Source of the DNA: Suilimivivens sp964393865
Lineage (GTDB): Bacteria > Bacillota > Clostridia > Lachnospirales > Lachnospiraceae
Direction: 5' to 3'
Assembly: GCA_964393865.1 (NCBI GenBank)
Contig: CAYMUW010000012.1
Span: 3,126-67,125 of the forward strand
DNA: 64,000 bases
Below, in pieces: positions 42,951 through 52,143 of the stretch; positions within the stretch are counted from its first letter, which is position 1; every line of letters begins with the position of its first letter. The translations under genes were made by a program, and so were the position numbers. Below the pieces are notes generated by a model. It had not been told where the DNA came from. It searched no databases and saw only the letters and a list, made by a program, of their open reading frames with translations.

Positions 42951-44348
42951 TCCCTCATCAACAATATTTTGCAGCCACACGCCGCTTTTTACCATGAAAG
43001 ATCCAATCGTTACCTTTATGATTTCCGTGAATTGAACAAGAAAAAATACGGTAATGATAGGCAGCGAAGTATGGTTGGCAAGGATATAGGCAAATGGGAT
43101 CATTACGACCCATGTATATACGCTGTCAAATATAAAGGTAATGCCGGTTTTGCCGCCGGAACGCAGGGTGAAATAGGAGCAGTGTGAAAAAGCACACAGC
43201 GGCATAACAAGCGCCGAAATTAAGATAAAAGTCCGGGCAAGCTCCTTGATACTTTCCTCCGTATTGTAGATAGAAGGAAAGAACCTTCCGACTACCACCA
43301 TAATGGCGGAAACAACAGCGCAGCAGCCTACGCTGAGAAAGATCATCTTGTTATCAGCGTCTCTTGCTTCTTCAAGCTTGCCTGCCCCAAGACGCTGTCC
43401 AACCACGATTGAGATACAGCTTCCCAGCTGGATATAAACGATGTTGAACAGGTTGGTAATGGTAGAGGAAATATTTTGCGCAGCCACCACCTCAAGGCCC
43501 CGTACGGCATAGCACTGGACGATCACAGCCATGCCGGAAGCCCAAAGCATCTCATTCAACATCAGAGGAGTTCCCTTGATAAAAATTCCCTTGAAAATAT
43601 TTCCAGGTATACGGAAGCTTTTGAAGGCCCCTACAATGTAGGGGTTTTTGTCTGCATGCATGTGAGTCCATGCCACTACGATAATACATTCCACAAAACG
43701 GGCAATTACCGTAGCAATAGCAGCGCCGGAAACGCCCATGGCGGGTATAACGCCTACAATACCGAAAATCAGTATATAATCCAAAATAAGATTGGTAATT
43801 ACGGCAACAATACCTGCCAGCATGGGAACAAAGGTCTGACCGGTTTCACGGATGGAACTGATGTAGGTCTGGCTTAAGGCAAAGGGAATAAGTCCTGCCA
43901 TCATGATGGCAAGATATTCTTTACCATATTTCAGGGCAAGGGTAATATCGCCTACACTTCCGCTGTCGCTTAAGTACAGGGAGATCAGCTGAGTGCTGCA
44001 AAAACCGAACAGGCACAGTGCCAGTCCTGCAATCAGCGCACTGGCGTACAGCTTAAAGCGGAAGGCATATTTCTGTCCTTCGTAGTCCTTTTTTCCGAAA
44101 AATTGAGTGCCGAAAATTCCGGCGCCGGAAACGCCGCCGAAGATGCAGATATTAAAAACAAACATCAGCTGGTTGACAATAGCAACGCCTGACATTTGTT
44201 CCGTACCAATCTGCCCCACCATAATGTTATCCAGAAAGCTGACAAAGCTTGTGATGGCATTTTGAACAATCATGGGAACAGCCAGATAAAGCACATATTT
44301 ATAAAATTGTTTGTCTCCAATGAATTTGGATTTAAAAGTTTTCCACAT
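42939..44348 (-). CDS. MATE family multidrug efflux transporter
   Basis: A 469-residue membrane protein with twelve hydrophobic helices in two halves. FLDNIMVGQIGTEQMSGVAI is the first-half MATE signature and GGVSGAGIFGTQFFGKKDYE follows; the second half has WASGMAVIVQCYAVRGLEVV and SCISIVVGQRLGAGKLEEAR. It exports drugs or metabolites using sodium or protons. Transcribed towards the marR operon. The start at 44348 follows AGGAGATTTATACT on the minus strand. Confidence 0.92.
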   Translation of the reverse strand: MWKTFKSKFIGDKQFYKYVLYLAVPMIVQNAITSFVSFLDNIMVGQIGTEQMSGVAIVNQLMFVFNICIFGGVSGAGIFGTQFFGKKDYEGQKYAFRFKLYASALIAGLALCLFGFCSTQLISLYLSDSGSVGDITLALKYGKEYLAIMMAGLIPFALSQTYISSIRETGQTFVPMLAGIVAVITNLILDYILIFGIVGVIPAMGVSGAAIATVIARFVECIIVVAWTHMHADKNPYIVGAFKSFRIPGNIFKGIFIKGTPLMLNEMLWASGMAVIVQCYAVRGLEVVAAQNISSTITNLFNIVYIQLGSCISIVVGQRLGAGKLEEARDADNKMIFLSVGCCAVVSAIMVVVGRFFPSIYNTEESIKELARTFILISALVMPLCAFSHCSYFTLRSGGKTGITFIFDSVYTWVVMIPFAYILANHTSLPIITVFFLVQFTEIIKVTIGSFMVKSGVWLQNIVDEGSSV

Positions 44349-44553
44349 AGTATAAATCTCCTAAAGGCATAGAAAATGCGCTATTGCGCTTTTGTTGGTC
44401 AGAATATTGTAATCAATTCATATGGGAAAGTCAATTCAGAAATGGAAATAGTTTGACCTAGAAAGGCATTGGCATAAAGATTTTTTCGTGATAGCATAAA
44501 ATTAAATTAGCAGGGATAATGGACAGCCTATTTTTACAGGGAGAAAAAGCATT

Positions 44554-45657
44554 ATGATTATTCGAAACGGACTGGTATTTGAGCCGGAGGGCGGGTTTAC
44601 CGCAAGAGAAATTTATGTGGATCAAAATCACAGAATCTGCGAAAGTCCTCTTCCCGGAGATCATGAGATTATAGATGCGGCAGGTCAGTATGTGATTCCC
44701 GGGCTTGTGGATATTCATATTCACGGGGCAGTAGGAGCGGATTTTTCAGACGGAGATGCGGAAGGGCTCTTCAGGATCGCCCGATATTTGAAAGCACAGG
44801 GCGTTACATCCTTTTGCCCTGCCTCCATGACCTTGCCGGAGGAACAATTGGTAAAAAGTTTTCGCACGTTGGAGAGGCTGCCAAAGGCAGATGAGCTGGC
44901 ACGACCTGTAGGGATTAACATGGAGGGGCCTTTTCTGGCTGAGGCGAAAAAGGGAGCGCAAAAGGGCACCTATCTGACGGAGCCGGATATTGATATGTTC
45001 CGTCGCCTGCAGGATGCTTCCGGCGGCAGAATTCATCTGGTCACCATCGCTCCGGAGCTTGCGGGGGCAACGGAATTTATCAGGGAATTAAAGAATGAAG
45101 TAATCGTTTCCTTAGGTCATACATCAGCGGATTACGATCAGGCGGCAGCAGGATTTGAGGCAGGTGCAAGTCATGTGACCCACCTCTTTAACGCCATGGA
45201 GCCCTTTTTACATCGTAATCCGGGACTGATCGGCGCCGCAGCGGAGAGGGAGGATGTTTATGCAGAACTGATTTGTGACGGCATTCATGTACATCCTTCT
45301 GCGGTGCGGGGAGCTTTTGCGCTGTTTGGTGCAGACCGGATGATTCTTATCAGTGACGCCATGCGGGCAGCAGGGATGGAGGATGGCAGCTATGAGCTTG
45401 GGGGACAGCCGGTGAAGAAAAAGGGCGCCTATGCAACTCTTGCTGACGGTACGCTGGCAGGGTCAGTGACCAATCTGGCAGATGGCCTGCGCAATGCTGT
45501 GAAGTTTGGCATTTCCCTTACGGATGCGATTAAGGCTGTGACCGTCAATCCTGCAAGGAGTATTGGATTGGAAGGACAGATTGGGCAGCTGCGGCCGGGA
45601 GCGGAGGCAGATATTATTTTGATGGACAGAGATATGAATTTCAGAAAGATAATATAA
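44554..45657 (+). CDS. nagA: N-acetylglucosamine-6-phosphate deacetylase
   Basis: A 367-residue amidohydrolase. DIHIHGAVGADFSDGDAEG gives the metal site HxH, HTSADYDQAAAGFEAGASHV with THLFNAMEPFLHRNPGLIG is the core, and LISDAMRAAGMEDGSYELG holds the catalytic Asp. It removes acetate from GlcNAc-6-phosphate. It starts after ACAGGGAGAAAAAGC. The gene right behind it is a ruined hexosaminidase, so the cell may once have cut and used GlcNAc-containing glycans here. Confidence 0.93.
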   Translation: MIIRNGLVFEPEGGFTAREIYVDQNHRICESPLPGDHEIIDAAGQYVIPGLVDIHIHGAVGADFSDGDAEGLFRIARYLKAQGVTSFCPASMTLPEEQLVKSFRTLERLPKADELARPVGINMEGPFLAEAKKGAQKGTYLTEPDIDMFRRLQDASGGRIHLVTIAPELAGATEFIRELKNEVIVSLGHTSADYDQAAAGFEAGASHVTHLFNAMEPFLHRNPGLIGAAAEREDVYAELICDGIHVHPSAVRGAFALFGADRMILISDAMRAAGMEDGSYELGGQPVKKKGAYATLADGTLAGSVTNLADGLRNAVKFGISLTDAIKAVTVNPARSIGLEGQIGQLRPGAEADIILMDRDMNFRKII

Positions 45658-45704
45658 ACGATGGAACAGCTGATCTCAAGGACAGCGTAGAAATGGAGGT
45701 TACA

Positions 45705-46525
45705 ATGTATTTATTACCGCAGCCTGATAAAATAGGAACGCAGGAAGGACAGTTCCGACTGCACTATAATACCCGTATTATCGGTGCAGCTATGCCGACA
45801 GATATGGTTTTGGACATCTATGAGCATGCAAAACTTCTGCTTGATCTGGTGCCTTCCCTGGCAAGCTTCGGGCATATGTATGAGGTGTTGTCCACCAGGA
45901 CCTATGCACATTTGTGTGAACTGGAAAACTCCGATAAGGAAGAATATTCCCTGATCGGCAGAATGGAGCACCATACGCTAAATGTTTCCAGTGAAGAGAG
46001 CTTTGCCATGCCATCTGCCTGAATTGGGAGTACTCACCGCAGGTAACAGAAGATCATGTGAAAGGCGTGTTAAATACGGAATGGGGTGATCTGGCAGATA
46101 CGGAGTGTGTCAGCTGGTGGCATGCGGTACAGTATAAGGAAAACATGTTGTCTGCCCCTGAGGAGTGGAAGCCGGATGGCTTAATGGATGTGAAAAAATC
46201 AGAGGAACAATTGCAGAGAAATGAAGAGCTTTTGAAACGGTTATATGAAAAGCTTGGCAGGATGCCTGAGAGCAGAAGAGCGGATGTGTGCGCCTATATT
46301 CTTTTGGGAGAGGGACAAAGACTGTTGACCGATATGGTCAAAACTCTGTGCGATTTTCATGCAGGTCTTCCGTTGTCCTATGATGCCAAAGAGCTTGCGG
46401 CAGAGTTGGAGAATTGGCTTATGGAATATAAGAAGCTTTGGAGAAGTGCGGCAAAGGAAAGTGAACTGTACCGGATTGTGGAGATTATTTCCTGGTATGC
46501 GGACAGACTAAGGGAAATGGCATAA
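45705..46525 (+). pseudogene. GH20-like beta-N-acetylhexosaminidase remnant with internal deletions
   Basis: Three surviving pieces are joined. MYLLPQPDKIGTQEGQFRLH is an N-terminal piece. DLVPSLASFGHMYEVLSTRT with YAHLCELENSDKEEY and MEHHTLNVSS comes from the GH20 barrel, but is spliced on after only ~40 residues. Then, in another frame from about 46016, CLNWEYSPQVTEDHVKGVLN with TEWGDLADTEC continues to the helical end. The acid/base Asp-Glu segment of the barrel is missing. Full proteins of this type are ~600 residues or more. The ATG at 46058 is only an internal Met. RBS AATGGAGGTTACA still stands before 45705. It is a decayed gene beside nagA. Confidence 0.75.
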
Positions 46526-46527
46526 TC

Positions 46528-46556
46528 TGGACATTTGCTGTTTTATTCATTATAAT
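46528..46556 (+). promoter_or_regulatory. Promoter of the sugar ABC operon
   Basis: TGGACA (46528-46533), spacer 17, TATAAT (46551-46556). It starts directly after the remnant's stop codon. The first usable start (46636) lies ~75 bases beyond the expected transcript start. Confidence 0.75.
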
Positions 46557-46635
46557 GTGAAAAGGAATGAAGCTGTTTGAAAGCATTAAAATGGCAGCAA
46601 GGAACAACGTAGGCGATAGAAAGGTATGGAATGGC

Positions 46636-47739
46636 ATGGAAGTTGTATTAAAAAACCTGACAAAAAAATTTCCCAGTCGTGACAGGAAAAATCATGAGGA
46701 TGTGATTGCTGTCAATGATTTTACTTTTGAGATACCGGATGGTAAGCTGATAGGTCTTTTGGGGCCTTCCGGATGCGGTAAAAGCACGACGCTTAATCTG
46801 ATAAGCGGTCTGTTAAAGCCTACCAGTGGGAAAATATTTTTCGGGGAGGATGACGTTACCGATCTGCCGCCGGAAAACAGAGGAATCGGTCTGGTATTCC
46901 AGAATTATGCGCTTTATCCGCATCTGACGGTGAAGCAGAATATCTTATTTCCCCTGCAAAATCTGAAAGGCAAGGATAAGCTGTCCAAGCAGGAAATGAT
47001 TGAAAAGGCATATGCAGCAGCAAAGCTGGTTCAGATAGAGGAACTGATGGACCGCAAGCCCGGAGAATTGTCCGGTGGACAGCAGCAGCGTGTGGCCATT
47101 GCCCGTGCCTTGGTGAAAATGCCCCGTGTGCTCCTTTTGGATGAGCCTCTTTCCAATCTGGACGCCCGCTTAAGACTCCAGACCAGAGAGGAAATCAGGA
47201 GAATTCAGAGAGAAACCAAAATCACCACTATCTTTGTAACCCATGACCAGGAAGAAGCAATGAGTATTTCCGATATGATCGTTGTTATGAAGGAGGGGCT
47301 TGTCCAGCAGATCGGCAAGCCGCAGGATGTCTACGATAATCCCACCAATTTGTTTGTGGCAAAGTTTTTGGGGACTCCGCCAATTAATGTTTTTGACGGG
47401 CAGGTTAAAAATAATAAGCTGTACATAGGAGAAGATGCTGTTTTAGACATTAAGGACACCGCAGATCAGCAGGTTTATGTGGGCGTCAGGCCGGAAGGCT
47501 TTACTTTGCAGGAGGATGGACCGCTTTGCTGTAATTTTAGCGGTGTGGAAATAATGGGACGGGATATCAGCGTGGTTTCCACCAACAAAGCTTCCTTAAA
47601 TCCTACAGTCCGTGCAATTATCGGAACGGAATATAAAGTAAATACGCAGGAGCCTCAGGTAAGATTTAACCTGAAGCCCTCCAAGGTGTTTATTTTCAGC
47701 AAAGAGACCGAAGAGAGAATTCCTTTTGAGGTTCGCTGA
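46636..47739 (+). CDS. Sugar ABC transporter ATP-binding protein
   Basis: A 367-residue UgpC/MalK-type ATPase. Walker A LLGPSGCGKSTTLNLISGL, Q-loop FQNYALYPHLTVKQNI, signature ELSGGQQQRVAIARALV, Walker B LLLDEPLSNLDARL, H-loop FVTHDQEEAMSISDM and a C-terminal MalK-like domain (VGVRPEGFTLQ). The frame is open from 46567, but that ATG would sit almost on the transcript start without a ribosome site. The ATG at 46636 gives the normal family N-terminus and length, with AAAGG about 11 bases before it. First gene of a four-gene importer operon. Confidence 0.9.
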   Translation: MEVVLKNLTKKFPSRDRKNHEDVIAVNDFTFEIPDGKLIGLLGPSGCGKSTTLNLISGLLKPTSGKIFFGEDDVTDLPPENRGIGLVFQNYALYPHLTVKQNILFPLQNLKGKDKLSKQEMIEKAYAAAKLVQIEELMDRKPGELSGGQQQRVAIARALVKMPRVLLLDEPLSNLDARLRLQTREEIRRIQRETKITTIFVTHDQEEAMSISDMIVVMKEGLVQQIGKPQDVYDNPTNLFVAKFLGTPPINVFDGQVKNNKLYIGEDAVLDIKDTADQQVYVGVRPEGFTLQEDGPLCCNFSGVEIMGRDISVVSTNKASLNPTVRAIIGTEYKVNTQEPQVRFNLKPSKVFIFSKETEERIPFEVR

Positions 47740-47762
47740 GTGGGGCAGATGGGAGAACTGAT

Positions 47763-48668
47763 ATGATTAAGAAGAAATTACGTGACAGTGGTCTGAAGGG
47801 TTGGCTATACCTTTTACCGGCAATTCTTTTTCTGGGATTTTTTATGATATATCCGTTGATAGATGTTTTCGTCTATTCTTTTGAGGAAGCATACAATTCT
47901 GCATCCCAGACCTATATGGGCGTGGGATTATATAATTATTCCTATGTTTTGCATGATCCCTATTTTTTGCAGGCAGTTAAGAACACGTTTATATTGGTTA
48001 TTATTACGGTACCGCTGTCTACGGCGATTGCGCTGCTGATTTCCGTAGGTTTGAGCTCTATCAGACCTCTTAGAAATCTGTTCCAGACCATTTATTTTCT
48101 GCCCTATGTAACCAATACGCTGGCGGTAGGTCTGGTGTTTATGATTTTATTTAAAAAGACGGCATACTCGGATGGACTGATTAATCTGCTGATTAACTGG
48201 TTCGGCGGAAACTCGGTGGATTTTATTGACGGGCCTTATTGGGCTAAAATGTTTGTGTTGTGCTTTTACACGATCTGGGTTGTTCTGCCGTTTAAAATTC
48301 TGATTCTGACCAGCGCTTTGTCCTCGGTGAATCAGGAATATTATAAGGCGGCAAAAGTTGATGGCACATCGCAGTTCAGAACCTTTATGCGTATTACGCT
48401 TCCTATGATTTCACCCATGATTTTCTACTTGATTATCACAGGATTTATCGGCGCTTTTAAGGCATACAGCGATGCAGTTGCCTTGTTTGGCACCGATTTA
48501 AATGCGGTGGAAATGAATACGATTGTGGGCTATGTATATGATATGCTGTACGGTGACAGCGGCGGTTATCCGTCATATGCATCTGCGGCGGCGATTATCC
48601 TGTTTGCTATCGTGCTGACAATCACATGTATTAACCTGCTAATCAGTAAAAAGAACATTCATTATTAA
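47763..48668 (+). CDS. Sugar ABC transporter permease (MalF-like)
   Basis: A 301-residue permease with six helices. The start KGWLYLLPAILFLGFFMIYP and the EAA loop EYYKAAKVDGTSQFRTFMRI with LPMISPMIF are diagnostic of the CUT1-type membrane subunit. It starts 23 bases after the ATPase gene. With the next gene it forms the pore. Confidence 0.93.
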   Translation: MIKKKLRDSGLKGWLYLLPAILFLGFFMIYPLIDVFVYSFEEAYNSASQTYMGVGLYNYSYVLHDPYFLQAVKNTFILVIITVPLSTAIALLISVGLSSIRPLRNLFQTIYFLPYVTNTLAVGLVFMILFKKTAYSDGLINLLINWFGGNSVDFIDGPYWAKMFVLCFYTIWVVLPFKILILTSALSSVNQEYYKAAKVDGTSQFRTFMRITLPMISPMIFYLIITGFIGAFKAYSDAVALFGTDLNAVEMNTIVGYVYDMLYGDSGGYPSYASAAAIILFAIVLTITCINLLISKKNIHY

Positions 48669-48691
48669 GGCTGAAGGCATGGAGGATTAAG

Positions 48692-49567
48692 ATGGAAAAG
48701 ATGATTGATTACAGTAAGATCGAAAAAAATGCCAAAGCCCGCAAAACAGTTATCAATGTAATTACCTATGTGCTTTTGATCTTTTGGGCTGTTATTGTAC
48801 TGTTTCCCTTTTATTGGATGCTTCTTACATCCATAAAGAGCTATAGTTCATATAATTCGGAATATATTCCAAAGTTTTTTACATTATCGCCGACTTTGCA
48901 GAACTATGTGGACGCATTTACCACCGTACCGCTTGGAAGATATTTTACCAATACGGTTATTTTTACCGTTGCAACCACTGCTATCATGCTGGTGGTGATT
49001 ACGCTTGCGGCCTTTGCCTTTGCCAGGCTTGAATTTAAAGGGAAAAATATTGCCTTTGTCATTTTTCTGTCGCTGATGATGATTCCCAATGAATTGGTGG
49101 TTATTACGAATTTTGTGACGGTGACAAATTTAAATATGCGCAATACCTTTGCAGGGCTGATTTTACCGTCCGTTACCTCAGTTTTCTATATTTATCTGCT
49201 GAAAGAAAATTTTGAGCAGATACCGGACAGCCTGTATTATGCGGCGAAGGTTGACGGTACCTCCGATTTGAAATATTTATTAAAGGTAATGATACCCATT
49301 TCAAAGCCTACCCTTATTACAATCACTATTTTGAAGGTGATTGAATGCTGGAATTCCTATGTATGGCCGCGCTTGATTACAGATGACGAGAATTATTATC
49401 TTGTCTCAAACGGAATTCAGGAAATCAGAGAAAACGGTTTCGGCCGTGAGAATATTCCGGCAATGATGGCGGCGGTAGTGGTCATTTCGGTTCCTTTGAT
49501 TGTTTTGTTTTTGATCTTTCGCAACAAGGTAATGGAGGGTGTGTCAAGAGGAGGAACAAAGGGATGA
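48692..49567 (+). CDS. Sugar ABC transporter permease (MalG-like)
   Basis: A 291-residue second membrane subunit. IVLFPFYWMLLTSIKSYSSY at the start and LYYAAKVDGTSDLKYLLKVM with IPISKPTL as the EAA loop mark MalG-type proteins. The stop overlaps the binding-protein start (ATGA), so the two are coupled. RBS GGAGGATTAAG. Confidence 0.93.
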   Translation: MEKMIDYSKIEKNAKARKTVINVITYVLLIFWAVIVLFPFYWMLLTSIKSYSSYNSEYIPKFFTLSPTLQNYVDAFTTVPLGRYFTNTVIFTVATTAIMLVVITLAAFAFARLEFKGKNIAFVIFLSLMMIPNELVVITNFVTVTNLNMRNTFAGLILPSVTSVFYIYLLKENFEQIPDSLYYAAKVDGTSDLKYLLKVMIPISKPTLITITILKVIECWNSYVWPRLITDDENYYLVSNGIQEIRENGFGRENIPAMMAAVVVISVPLIVLFLIFRNKVMEGVSRGGTKG

Positions 49568-51195
49568 GCAAAGCATGGTTCAGGAGCAAAATTCGCATTT
49601 TTCTTTTAACCGCATTGGCGGCCGGCAGTTCTCTGATGTTGACTGCCTGTCACGGCTCTAAAGGTATGGAGGCATTTGAGATTCCTGAGGAATTTGATCT
49701 TTCAAGAGAATATGAGATTACATTTTGGGCGAAGAATGATACCAACAAAACGCAGACTGCTATTTATGAGCAGGCAATTGCGGATTTTGAAGATTTATAT
49801 CCGAATATTACAGTGAATCTGCGTTTGTATACGGACTACGGTAAAATCTACAATGATGTGATAACGAATATTTCAACGAACACTACGCCTAACGTCTGCA
49901 TTACTTACCCCGACCATATTGCAACCTATTTGACCGGAACAAATCTGGTTGTTCCCCTTGAAGAGCTGTTTGCGGATGAAAAATACGGGCTGGGCGGAAG
50001 CAAAGTCAGATTTGACGCGCCTTCCACAGATGAAATTATCCCGCAGTTTTTGGATGAATGCTTATTTGCCGGTCATTATTATGCAGTTCCTTATATGCGC
50101 TCAACGGAAGCCTGCTATATCAATAAAACTTATGTGGAGGCTCTGGGATACACCCTGCCGGACGCGCTTACCTGGGATTTTGTCTGGGAGGTTTCCGAGG
50201 CAGCCATGGCGCAGGATGCCCGGGGAAACTTTCTGGTAAACGGCCAGAAGGTGATGATTCCCTTTATTTATAAGTCCACCGACAACATGATGATTCAGAT
50301 GCTTAGGCAAAAGGACGCCGGGTATTCTACTGACGAGGGGGAAATTCTGCTCTTTAATGACACTACGCGAGAGCTGTTGTTTACGATAGCGGAGCATGCG
50401 GAGAGCGGAGCCTTCTCTACCTTTAAAATTTCAAGCTATCCTGCTAATTTTCTGAATGCCGGGCAGTGTATCTTTGCAATAGATTCCACTGCCGGAGCAA
50501 CCTGGATGGGAACAAATGCGCCGCTTTTGGATATCAGTGAGGATAAGGTCGTAGAATTTGAAACGGTGGTTATGCCCATCCCTCAGTTTGATACCGAGAA
50601 TCCGCAGATGATTTCCCAGGGACCTTCCGTCTGCATATTTAATAAAGAGGATTCTCAGGAGGTTTTGGCTTCCTGGCTGTTTACTCAGTATCTGCTGAGC
50701 AATGATGTGCAGATTGCCTATTCGGAAACGGAAGGATATGTGCCCGTTACATCCAAGGCGCAGGAGTCAGTCGAATATCAGGATTATTTGTCCAGATGCG
50801 GCGAGGATAATAATACTTATTATGATGTGAAAATCAAAGCGGCAGGGCTGTTGCTGGACAATGTTGACAACACCTTTGTGACGCCGGTGTTCGGCGGGTC
50901 GGCATCCCTTCGTGACGGAGCCGGACAGCTTATTGAAAATACCGTAAAATCTGTCAGAAGAGGGCAGGAGGTTGACGACAGTTATATAGATAAGCTTTAT
51001 GATGACATCACCTCCTTATACCGTCTGGATCAGATTGGGGGGCAGAGCGCGCAGGCGGCTTTGGGCAAAGCGGATTTGGGAAAGCTCCCGAAAACAGCAG
51101 TAATCCTTTTATCGGCGTTAGCGGCCGCATGGGTCTTGATTATTCTGTATGTTGTTTTTCAGATGGTAAAAAAGAAGACAAATAAGCAGAAATAG
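49564..51195 (+). CDS. Extracellular sugar-binding lipoprotein with extra C-terminal membrane helix
   Basis: A 543-residue solute-binding protein, longer than the usual ~420. The N-terminal lipoprotein signal IFLLTALAAGSSLMLTAC ends in lipobox LTAC. The binding domain shows YEITFWAKNDTNKTQTAIYE and VPLEELFADEKYGLG. At residues ~512-535 there is a second hydrophobic helix, ILLSALAAAWVLIILYVVF, then a basic tail (KKKTNKQK) on the inside. So the protein is anchored at both ends. It comes last in the operon, after the permeases, which is less usual. The sugar is unknown. Confidence 0.88.
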   Translation: MSKAWFRSKIRIFLLTALAAGSSLMLTACHGSKGMEAFEIPEEFDLSREYEITFWAKNDTNKTQTAIYEQAIADFEDLYPNITVNLRLYTDYGKIYNDVITNISTNTTPNVCITYPDHIATYLTGTNLVVPLEELFADEKYGLGGSKVRFDAPSTDEIIPQFLDECLFAGHYYAVPYMRSTEACYINKTYVEALGYTLPDALTWDFVWEVSEAAMAQDARGNFLVNGQKVMIPFIYKSTDNMMIQMLRQKDAGYSTDEGEILLFNDTTRELLFTIAEHAESGAFSTFKISSYPANFLNAGQCIFAIDSTAGATWMGTNAPLLDISEDKVVEFETVVMPIPQFDTENPQMISQGPSVCIFNKEDSQEVLASWLFTQYLLSNDVQIAYSETEGYVPVTSKAQESVEYQDYLSRCGEDNNTYYDVKIKAAGLLLDNVDNTFVTPVFGGSASLRDGAGQLIENTVKSVRRGQEVDDSYIDKLYDDITSLYRLDQIGGQSAQAALGKADLGKLPKTAVILLSALAAAWVLIILYVVFQMVKKKTNKQK

Positions 51196-51207
51196 GCAGT
51201 ACTGCTA

Positions 51208-51235
51208 TTGATTTATTAAAATTTTCATGTATAAT
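51208..51235 (+). promoter_or_regulatory. Promoter of the lipoprotein gene
   Basis: TTGATT (51208-51213), spacer 16, TATAAT (51230-51235), 77 bases before the start. Confidence 0.7.
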
Positions 51236-51311
51236 TATCTAGATGTTTAAAAGTTTTTATCAGTTACATATCTGATGGTAAAGCCGTAAAAGCGGCAGAA
51301 GGAGAGGAAGA

Positions 51312-52049
51312 ATGAAAAAGTTTACATCGTTACTGTTGATTTTGACACTGGTACTTGCATGTGTCGGCTGCGGTTCTAAGGGATCTGACGATACGGATAC
51401 CAAGTCAGAAGGAGTTATGACCTATGAAGAGTATGTTGCCGCTGATCTTGACACAGAGGTTGTAGTTGAGACTTATGTACAGGCAAAGCAGTCCTGGTGG
51501 GACAATCAGGCTACCGTTTATACACAGGATAAGGACGGCGCTTATTTCCTGTATAATATGGCATGCTCTGAGGAGGATTATGCGAAGCTGACTACAGGAA
51601 CTAAGATCAAGGTTACCGGATACAAATCTGAGTGGGCCGGTGAGGTTGAGATTATTGATGCAACATTTGAAATTGAAGATGGAAGCTATATTGCAGAGGC
51701 AGAGGATGTTACTTCAATTCTTGCTTCTGATGATCTGATCAATCACCAGAATAAATTCGTATCCTTTAAGGGTATGACCATTGAGGCAATTCAGGATGCA
51801 GATGGCAATGATGCAGCTTTCCTGTATGCATGGGACGGTTCAGGTCAGGATGGAGACGATTTGTATTTTAATGTTTCCTTTGAAGGAAATACTTATACAT
51901 TTACCGTTGAGTCTTATCTGTGTGATAACACCACTGAGGTTTACAATGCTGTAAAGGCTTTAAATGTTGGCGATACAGTTGATATGGAAGGCTTCCTTTA
52001 CTGGTACGAGGGCGTTAATCCTCACATCACTTCTATAACAGTAAAATAA
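51312..52049 (+). CDS. Cell-surface lipoprotein with OB-fold-like repeats, unknown function
   Basis: A 245-residue protein. MKKFTSLLLILTLVLACVGC is a lipoprotein signal with Cys at residue 20. Two similar beta-rich halves follow: EVVVETYVQAKQSWWDNQAT with GTKIKVTGYKSEWAGEVEII, and NKFVSFKGMTIEAIQDADGN with GDTVDMEGFLYWYEGVNPHI. Both look like nucleic-acid-type OB folds used for ligand binding. Acidic, exposed outside. RBS AGGAGAGGAAGA. Strong promoter and terminator flank it, so it is a single-gene unit. Ligand unknown. Confidence 0.75.
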   Translation: MKKFTSLLLILTLVLACVGCGSKGSDDTDTKSEGVMTYEEYVAADLDTEVVVETYVQAKQSWWDNQATVYTQDKDGAYFLYNMACSEEDYAKLTTGTKIKVTGYKSEWAGEVEIIDATFEIEDGSYIAEAEDVTSILASDDLINHQNKFVSFKGMTIEAIQDADGNDAAFLYAWDGSGQDGDDLYFNVSFEGNTYTFTVESYLCDNTTEVYNAVKALNVGDTVDMEGFLYWYEGVNPHITSITVK

Positions 52050-52062
52050 TTGAACCCCAAAT

Positions 52063-52107
52063 AATGCCCTGAATGTCAGATATCATCTGATGTTCAGGGC
52101 ATTTTGG
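52063..52107. terminator. Long hairpin terminator after the lipoprotein gene
   Basis: AATGCCCTGAA (52063-52073) pairs with TTCAGGGCATT (52093-52103). Pairing continues inward through 52081/52085 with two wobbles, leaving a 3-base loop, and TTTT follows. The minus-strand gene ends 37 bases beyond, so it may act both ways. Confidence 0.9.
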
Positions 52108-52143
52108 TGTAATAAGAAAGCGCCGGAAAACCAGCGTGTGGTG

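Noticed and set aside
46058..46525. Separate gene starting MKGVLNTEWGD
   Set aside because: The frame runs unbroken from 46016 and continues the GH20 barrel, with no ribosome site before 46058.
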